NCBI GenBank assembly: GCA_043755865.1
Contig: JAYUSD010000155.1
Location: 1 to 18,733 of the forward strand
Source of the DNA: JANMDU01 sp043755865
GTDB taxonomy: Bacteria > Pseudomonadota > Gammaproteobacteria > Burkholderiales > Burkholderiaceae_C
Direction of reading: 5' to 3'
Length of the DNA stretch: 18,733 bases
Positions 14,259-18,733 of the stretch are shown here, piece after piece. Every line of letters starts with the position of its first letter. Position 1 is the first letter of the stretch. Position numbers and translations under genes: made by a program. The notes beneath the pieces are model-generated. The model did no database searches. It saw only the letters and a program-made list of their open reading frames with translations, and had not been told where the DNA came from.

Positions 14259-14305
14259 GAGATTTCCTGAGGGCGCAAAGATAAAATAGCGACGGGATGC
14301 CGCTT

Positions 14306-14344
14306 CAAATTTAATAGCAGTTAGCGCAGGTTGTATGCCGGCTA
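14306..14344 (-). repeat. Dispersed 39-bp repeat, copy C (rpsA leader)
   Basis: On the minus strand it starts TAGCCGGCATA, then CAACCT, GCG, CTA and ACTGCTATTAAATTTG. It is the most diverged copy. It lies in the leader, about 48 bases upstream of the rpsA ATG. Confidence 0.75.
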
Positions 14345-14372
14345 GCGAGTAGTTTGGGCATGTGGTTAGGTT

Positions 14373-14421
14373 AAAAAATCCTGCTGACCGAGCGCCAAGC
14401 AGCGCGAAGGGAGTCAACAGG
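14373..14421 (-). terminator. Terminator or attenuator between aroA-cmk and rpsA
   Basis: On the minus strand CCTGTTGACT pairs with GGTCAGCAGG over 10 bp with two G-T wobbles, with an inner GCGC-GCGC stem, and is followed by A and six T. It lies 26 bases after the aroA-cmk stop codon. It should end the pheA-tyrA-aroA-cmk transcript or attenuate read-through into rpsA. Confidence 0.75.
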
Positions 14422-14446
14422 GGCTTCTACACCGAGCAAGTGAAGA

Positions 14447-16471
14447 TCACAAACCCAGTTTGCTGCGCCATTGGCTCTGAACGAAAGCCACCGATTCTTC
14501 GATGGTTTGTGCAGAATTGTCCAAAAGAACAGCGTCCTCAGCAGGCTTCAAAGGAGCGGATGAGCGGAAAGAATCTCGCAAATCGCGCGCGTCTAAATCA
14601 TTACGGAGGATGACAATGTTAGCAGAAATTCCCTTTGAAATCAACTGCTTATAGCGCCTCTCAGCGCGTGTGGCGCTGCTGGCGGTGAGGAAGATTTTGA
14701 GCGGCGCTGCCGGGAAAATCACCGTGCCCATATCGCGCCCATCGGCCACCAAGCCTGGCAATCGCGCAAAGCTGTGTTGCAAAGCGGTGAGCGCGGCGCG
14801 AACGGCAGGAAACACCGACACAATAGACGCGCCAATACCCATGTCTTCGGTTCGGATGAGCTCAGACACATCGTCTTCGTTCAACAACACCGCCTCGCCC
14901 TCAAACACCACCGGCAAGTGCGCAGCAATTTTTGCAAGAGCTGCCTCATCATCCCAACTGACGCCGTTCTGCTTGGCTGCCAGCGCAGTCAAGCGATAAA
15001 GCGCGCCCGAATCGAGCAAATGAAAGCCGAGCTGCTGCGCCACGCGGCTGGCCAACGTGCCCTTGCCGGAGGCCGTAGGGCCGTCGATGCAGATCACGGG
15101 CACGCTGCGCGGCGTGACGACCGAGAACAAGGTTTCAAAATAATCAGGAAACGTTTTCGCGACGCATTTGGGATCTTCAATGCGCACGGCCACGCCAGCA
15201 GGGTTGAAAGCAGCGAGCGAGAAACACATGGCGATACGGTGATCGTCATAGGTGTGGATGCTGGCGGGCGTCCAATGCGATCGCGCAGCAGTGTGCTCTG
15301 GCGGCGTGATGCTGATGAAGTCTTGGCCTTCTTCAACCATCGCACCCAGCTTGCGCAGCTCAGTGGTCATGGCGGCAATGCGATCTGTTTCTTTCACGCG
15401 CCAGCTGGCGATGTTGCGCAGTGTCGTTGTGCCCTCAGCATACAAAGCCATCACGCCCAGCGTCATCGCGGCATCGGGGATGTGGTTGCAGTCGAGATCA
15501 ATGGCCGTCAAAGGCCAAGCACCTCGGGAGACATCGAGATGGTTTGCGCCGCTGGTCACCACAGCGCCCATGCGCCTTGCTGCATCGATGAATCGTATAT
15601 CGCCTTGTATCGCGTCTTCACTGAGGCCTTCAATACGAATAGTTGTCTGTTTTTTAGAGTCTTTCAAGCCATTAGCCGGCATAGATATTGCGCCAAGTGC
15701 TATGAAATAGCTAGCAGACGAGGCGTCAGCTTCGACCCATATTTCTCCGGGCGATTGGTAGCTTGCGCCACGCAAAATAGAAAATCGCTGCCAGCCATCC
15801 CGCTTGACTGCAATACCAAATTTAGCAAGCAAATTCAGCGTGATTTCAATGTAGGGTTTGGAAATCAGCTCGCCAATGACATCGATATGAATGTCTTGTT
15901 TCGCCACCAGTGGCAGCGCAAGCAGCAAAGCGGTGAGAAATTGGCTCGATACATCACCGCGCACGGCGATGGGCTGATCAAGCTTCAAAGTCGGTTGCCC
16001 GATTTTGAGCGGCGGAAAGCCATCGTTGCTTGTGTAGTCAATGTTGCAGCCAAGCTGGCGCAGCGCATCCACCAAATCACCAATCGGCCGCTCATGCATG
16101 CGGGGCACGCCTGAGAGCAAAAAATCACCACCGAGCACAGCCAGAGCTGCCGTCAAAGGGCGCATGGCTGTGCCAGCGTTGCCTAGAAACAATTTTGCCG
16201 CGCTGTGTGGCGGCTGGCCACTCCATCCGGTGATTGCCACATCTGTTGCGATACCGCCAACACCGCGCTCCACACCGCAGCCCAATTCTTGCAGCGCCGT
16301 GAGCATCACACGTGTGTCATCCGATTCCAGTAAATCATGAATCAATGTGCGGCCACTGCACAGCGCAGCCAGTAGCAACACGCGATTAGAAATACTTTTG
16401 GAGCCGGGCAATTGCACGGTGCCTGAGGCACTCTGCAAAGGCGGCAGGTCGAGAAATGCCGTGGAAAACAT
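14447..16471 (-). CDS. aroA: Bifunctional 3-phosphoshikimate 1-carboxyvinyltransferase / cytidylate kinase (AroA-Cmk fusion)
   Basis: A 674-residue fusion. Residues 1-about 445 are EPSP synthase (shikimate pathway, PEP plus shikimate-3-phosphate), with LPGSKSISNRVLLLAAL (21-37), LGNAGTAMRPLTAAL (96-110), RPIGDLVDALRQLG, VEADASSASYF and a late DDHRIAMCFSLAAF. Residues 457-674 are CMP kinase: GPTASGKGT (P-loop), LDSGALYRLTAL, DGRDMGTVIFP and RNDLDARDLRDSFR. The two functions are unrelated, but the fusion is known in several Burkholderiales, where aroA and cmk are adjacent. Between I262 and T277 the protein carries about 11 more residues than E. coli AroA (SMPANGLKDSKKQT); this stretch includes a copy of the dispersed repeat, read in antisense. 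No Shine-Dalgarno is visible; 25 bases separate it from tyrA. Confidence 0.95.
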   Translation of the reverse strand: MFSTAFLDLPPLQSASGTVQLPGSKSISNRVLLLAALCSGRTLIHDLLESDDTRVMLTALQELGCGVERGVGGIATDVAITGWSGQPPHSAAKLFLGNAGTAMRPLTAALAVLGGDFLLSGVPRMHERPIGDLVDALRQLGCNIDYTSNDGFPPLKIGQPTLKLDQPIAVRGDVSSQFLTALLLALPLVAKQDIHIDVIGELISKPYIEITLNLLAKFGIAVKRDGWQRFSILRGASYQSPGEIWVEADASSASYFIALGAISMPANGLKDSKKQTTIRIEGLSEDAIQGDIRFIDAARRMGAVVTSGANHLDVSRGAWPLTAIDLDCNHIPDAAMTLGVMALYAEGTTTLRNIASWRVKETDRIAAMTTELRKLGAMVEEGQDFISITPPEHTAARSHWTPASIHTYDDHRIAMCFSLAAFNPAGVAVRIEDPKCVAKTFPDYFETLFSVVTPRSVPVICIDGPTASGKGTLASRVAQQLGFHLLDSGALYRLTALAAKQNGVSWDDEAALAKIAAHLPVVFEGEAVLLNEDDVSELIRTEDMGIGASIVSVFPAVRAALTALQHSFARLPGLVADGRDMGTVIFPAAPLKIFLTASSATRAERRYKQLISKGISANIVILRNDLDARDLRDSFRSSAPLKPAEDAVLLDNSAQTIEESVAFVQSQWRSKLGL
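15673..15710 (+). repeat. Dispersed repeat, copy D (inside aroA, antisense)
   Basis: On the plus strand it reads TAGCCGGCATA, GATATT, GCG, CCA, then AGTGCTATGAAATAG, one base shorter than copies A and E, and is followed by CTAGC. The end forms GCTAT-GAA-ATAGC. It is opposite in orientation to the gene and is translated as part of AroA residues 254-267. Confidence 0.85.
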
Positions 16472-16496
16472 GGGTTAGATCAATGCGTGGCGATGC

Positions 16497-17366
16497 TCAC
16501 TTGCGTGTCGTCATCTTCCACTGCGCACGCGTTAGGCTAGCGCGATCAATCTCATGCTCAAGCTGATCAGCTTGCTCAGATTGCATCAAGCGCTCCAGCG
16601 CTTGCAGCGCTTTTTGGAAATGGCGCGATTGCGCGAGCAGCTCTTGCCGATTGGCCATGAGCACATCGGTCCACAACTTGGAATCACTCGCCGCAATCCG
16701 CGTGAAATCTCGAAAGCCCATGCCTGCCAGCGACAGATATTCGCGGCCATTGGGCTGATCGGTGATCGCATTCATCATCGCAAACGCAATCAAATGCGGC
16801 AGATGGCTCACTGCCGCGTAAGCCGAATCATGCGCCTCCGGCGACATTTTCAGCACTTGGCAACCCAGCGCTTCCCACAGTGCAGTGGCCTTGGTGAGTT
16901 GCACGGTTTGCGTGCGCTCAATCGGCGTGATGATGACTTGCTTGTTGGCATACAGATTCACATCCGAATGCTCTACGCCCGAGAGCTCTTTGCCAGCAAT
17001 CGGATGCGCCGCCACAAACACGCCCACCTGCTCCTTGAGCACGCGGCGCGCGGCATCGACCACGTTACGTTTTGTTGAGCCCACGTCCATCACCAGCGTC
17101 TCAGGCGTAAGAATGTGCTTGATACTTTTGAGCGTGGCTTCAATCGCCGCCACGGGCACCGCGATCAATACCAAATCAGAGCCGGAAGCAGCAAGTAGAG
17201 CAGAAGGCGCTTCCACATCAATCACGCCCATCTTCAACGCGCGTTGCGTGGTAGACGGCGATTTACTGTAGCCCACCACACGCTTGACAAGACCAGCCTT
17301 TTTCATGGCCAAGGCAAACGAGCCGCCCATCAGGCCACAGCCGATCAATCCGAGTTGGTCAAACAT
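16497..17366 (-). CDS. tyrA: Prephenate dehydrogenase (TyrA)
   Basis: A 289-residue NAD(P)-dependent enzyme that oxidatively decarboxylates prephenate (or arogenate) in tyrosine synthesis. The N-terminal LIGCGLMGGSFALAM is the Rossmann dinucleotide motif. AHPIAGKELSGVEHSDVNLY contains the substrate-binding histidine, and AYAAVSHLPHLIAFAMMNAI and GMGFRDFTRIAASDS are conserved helices of the dimer domain. There is no chorismate mutase or ACT domain, so it is the simple monofunctional form. AGAAG precedes the ATG. It lies 12 bases after pheA and before aroA-cmk, a common aromatic amino acid operon in Burkholderiales. Whether it prefers prephenate or arogenate cannot be told from sequence alone. 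Confidence 0.95.
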   Translation of the reverse strand: MFDQLGLIGCGLMGGSFALAMKKAGLVKRVVGYSKSPSTTQRALKMGVIDVEAPSALLAASGSDLVLIAVPVAAIEATLKSIKHILTPETLVMDVGSTKRNVVDAARRVLKEQVGVFVAAHPIAGKELSGVEHSDVNLYANKQVIITPIERTQTVQLTKATALWEALGCQVLKMSPEAHDSAYAAVSHLPHLIAFAMMNAITDQPNGREYLSLAGMGFRDFTRIAASDSKLWTDVLMANRQELLAQSRHFQKALQALERLMQSEQADQLEHEIDRASLTRAQWKMTTRK

Positions 17367-17378
17367 ATTCTTCTTTTC

Positions 17379-18464
17379 TTAAGCGCTAACGGGGTATGAG
17401 CCCAGCAGTTTGAAATAGGCGCACAGCCCTTGCAGCTCGGCCAGAGCCTGTGCCACATGCGCCTCTTGCGCATGGCCTTGCAAATCAATATAAAAATAAT
17501 ACTCCCATTGCCCGGTACGCGCGGGGCGGGATTCAAAGCGCGTCATCGACACGCCATGCTTTTTGAGCGGCACGAGCAGATCGTGAACGGCGCCCGGTTT
17601 GTTGGGCACCGAGATGATCAAGCTGGTGCAATCTTTGCCGCTTGGGCCGGGCTGAGCGATGGTTTCAGCCAGCGCGATGATGCAAAAGCGCGTGCGGTTG
17701 TAGGCATCGTCTTGAATCGCGTGGCTCACAATATGCAAGCCAAAAATGCTTGCCGCCCGCTCGCCGGAAATGCCTGCCCAAGCTGGGTTTTCCGCTGCCA
17801 AACGCGCACCCTCTGCATTGCTCGACACGGCTTTGCGCTCGGCATGCGGCAAATGCTTGGTGAGCCATTCTTGGCATTGCGCCAGCGCCTGCGGATGCGC
17901 AGCGACGACCTCAACGCCTTCCAGGCTTTGCGATGTGCGCAGCAAATGATGGCGCACCATCAAGCTGACCTCGCCCACGATATTCGCTGGTGTTTGAAGC
18001 ATCAAATCCAAGCTGCGCGTCACAGGCCCTTCGGTGGAATTTTCTACGCCCACCACACCAAAATGCGCTGAGCCCGCCGCTGTGGCTTGAAACACTTGAT
18101 CAAAATTAGCGCAGTAAATCAGCTCAACAGACGAGCCAAAAAACTCTAGCGCCGCTTGCTCGCAATACGTTCCCGCAGGCCCGAGCACCGCCACGCGTTG
18201 CGCCGCCTCCAAACTGCGGCAGGCGCTCATCACTTCGCGCCAAATGTGAGCTACGTTGTCTGCCTTCAAGGGCCCCGAATTGGTTTCCTGCAATTGGCGA
18301 ATCACCTGCGCCTCACGCTCTGGCCGATACACAGCCGAGCCTTCCAGCCTTTTGATCTCACCCACCTCGCCCGCAAGTTGCGCGCGGCGATTCAGCGCCG
18401 CCAAGAGCTCGCTATCGACCGCATCGATCTCAATGCGCAGCTGAGACAGCGTTTTAGTGCTCAT
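17379..18464 (-). CDS. pheA: Bifunctional chorismate mutase / prephenate dehydratase (P-protein)
   Basis: A 361-residue protein with three parts. Residues about 1-90 are an AroQ chorismate mutase (LRIEIDAVDSELLAALNRRAQ, VYRPEREAQVIRQL). Residues about 91-275 are prephenate dehydratase (VAVLGPAGTYCEQAALEF, VENSTEGPVTRSLDLML, and the catalytic TRF of NRTRFCIIA). The C-terminal ACT domain (TSLIISVPNKPGAVHDLL, then ESRPARTGQWEYYFYID) carries the ESRP motif that binds phenylalanine for feedback inhibition. It makes phenylpyruvate from chorismate. The ATG has no Shine-Dalgarno, and a dispersed repeat copy lies 10 bases upstream. serC, often found between gyrA and pheA in relatives, is absent here. 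Confidence 0.96.
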   Translation of the reverse strand: MSTKTLSQLRIEIDAVDSELLAALNRRAQLAGEVGEIKRLEGSAVYRPEREAQVIRQLQETNSGPLKADNVAHIWREVMSACRSLEAAQRVAVLGPAGTYCEQAALEFFGSSVELIYCANFDQVFQATAAGSAHFGVVGVENSTEGPVTRSLDLMLQTPANIVGEVSLMVRHHLLRTSQSLEGVEVVAAHPQALAQCQEWLTKHLPHAERKAVSSNAEGARLAAENPAWAGISGERAASIFGLHIVSHAIQDDAYNRTRFCIIALAETIAQPGPSGKDCTSLIISVPNKPGAVHDLLVPLKKHGVSMTRFESRPARTGQWEYYFYIDLQGHAQEAHVAQALAELQGLCAYFKLLGSYPVSA

Positions 18465-18474
18465 ATTGAGGTGA

Positions 18475-18512
18475 AGCCGGCATATATATTGCGTTGAGTG
18501 CTATTAAAATAG
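18475..18512 (+). repeat. Dispersed 39-bp repeat, copy E (pheA leader)
   Basis: On the plus strand it reads AGCCGGCATA, TATATT, GCG, TTG, then AGTGCTATTAAAATAG, followed by GAGTAACTGC. Orientation is opposite to pheA. It occupies most of the 79-base gap between gyrA and pheA. Confidence 0.85.
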
Positions 18513-18543
18513 GAGTAACTGCTTGAAGGTTGGGCTCAAGGTG

Positions 18544-18733
18544 TTAAACGTCTGAAGCGGGCTCATCCGAGCCTTTATCGCCACTCACATCGCCTTCACC
18601 GACTACAGGAGCAGCATGTGTTGCATCGTCTGTTGCAGCGTCGATAGCAGCATCATTTTCCACAATGCGCTGCAAGCCACTCAGCTTCGTGCCTTCGTCA
18701 AGCGCAATGAGCGTCACGCCTTGCGTCGCACGG
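18544..18733 (-). CDS. gyrA: DNA gyrase subunit A, C-terminal end
   Basis: Only the last 62 residues lie in the window. They begin RATQGVTLIALDEGTKLSGL, continue QRIVENDA, and end in an acidic disordered tail (EGDVSGDKGSDEPASDV). The RATQGVTLI.L.EGTKL segment is the last blade of the GyrA C-terminal DNA-wrapping beta-pinwheel, and the acidic tail is typical of proteobacterial GyrA. The stop TAA is at 18544-18546. The gene runs off the right edge, upstream of and in the same direction as pheA. Confidence 0.9.
   Translation of the reverse strand, partial: RATQGVTLIALDEGTKLSGLQRIVENDAAIDAATDDATHAAPVVGEGDVSGDKGSDEPASDV

Noticed and set aside
14259..14417. N-terminal extension of rpsA to an ATG at 14417
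   Set aside because: The extra residues include translated dispersed repeat (SLAGIQPALTAIKF), lack S1 similarity, and a good AGGA site marks the internal start at 14258.
14774..16114. Long 446-residue plus-strand open frame opposite aroA-cmk
   Set aside because: It is antisense to a well-conserved enzyme, shows no recognisable domain, and is the expected shadow of codon bias in this GC-richer region.
1..18733. CRISPR arrays, insertion sequences, tRNA or rRNA genes
   Set aside because: No regularly spaced repeat array, transposase, or tRNA-like sequence other than tmRNA was seen.

Overview
The window looks like a chromosomal segment of a betaproteobacterium of the order Burkholderiales, most likely Comamonadaceae-like. 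The evidence is the order of minus-strand housekeeping genes (gyrA, pheA, tyrA, an aroA-cmk fusion, rpsA, ihfB, lapA, lapB, rfaE1, hldD), the one-piece tmRNA with proteolysis tag ANDERFALAA, and a heptose kinase without an attached adenylyltransferase domain. Assignments rest on motif recognition by eye; no database search was possible.

Region 1 (1-3521, plus strand, visibly AT-richer) is the tail of a surface-polysaccharide (O-antigen type) cluster. It holds the 3' part of a glycosyltransferase-like gene, then a three-gene set: SDR 4-keto-reductase/epimerase, UDP-GlcNAc 4,6-dehydratase and single-domain phosphoglycosyl transferase. This set fits synthesis of UDP-QuiNAc (or an epimer) and its loading onto undecaprenyl phosphate.

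Region 2 (3599-8002, minus strand) converges on region 1. It is a dTDP-6-deoxyhexose operon (rfbB, rfbA, rfbC), but the usual rfbD is absent. The space between rfbB and rfbA holds four accessory genes: a Uma2-family nuclease-like gene, then nucleotidyltransferase (MNT), HEPN protein and a second MNT. One HepT-like toxin candidate flanked by two MntA-like genes resembles a type VII toxin-antitoxin locus with an extra antitoxin-like gene.

Region 3 (8063-8580) is ssrA (tmRNA), with a strong terminator, a plausible promoter and an upstream 13-bp tandem repeat.

Region 4 (8606-18733, all minus strand) is core metabolism: LPS heptose synthesis (hldD, rfaE1), LPS regulation and assembly (lapB, lapA), IHF beta, ribosomal protein S1, cytidylate kinase, aromatic amino acid synthesis (aroA, tyrA, pheA) and the 3' end of gyrA.

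The most unusual feature is a dispersed repeat of about 39 bp, present five times between 9.6 and 18.5 kb and not found in the first 9.6 kb. One copy exactly bridges the rfaE1 stop codon and the first hldD codons. Two lie in the leaders of rpsA and pheA. Two are translated in frame inside lapB and aroA, in opposite orientations relative to the gene. In aroA the repeat coincides with about 11 extra residues relative to E. coli AroA, recalling the protein-coding palindromic elements of Rickettsia.
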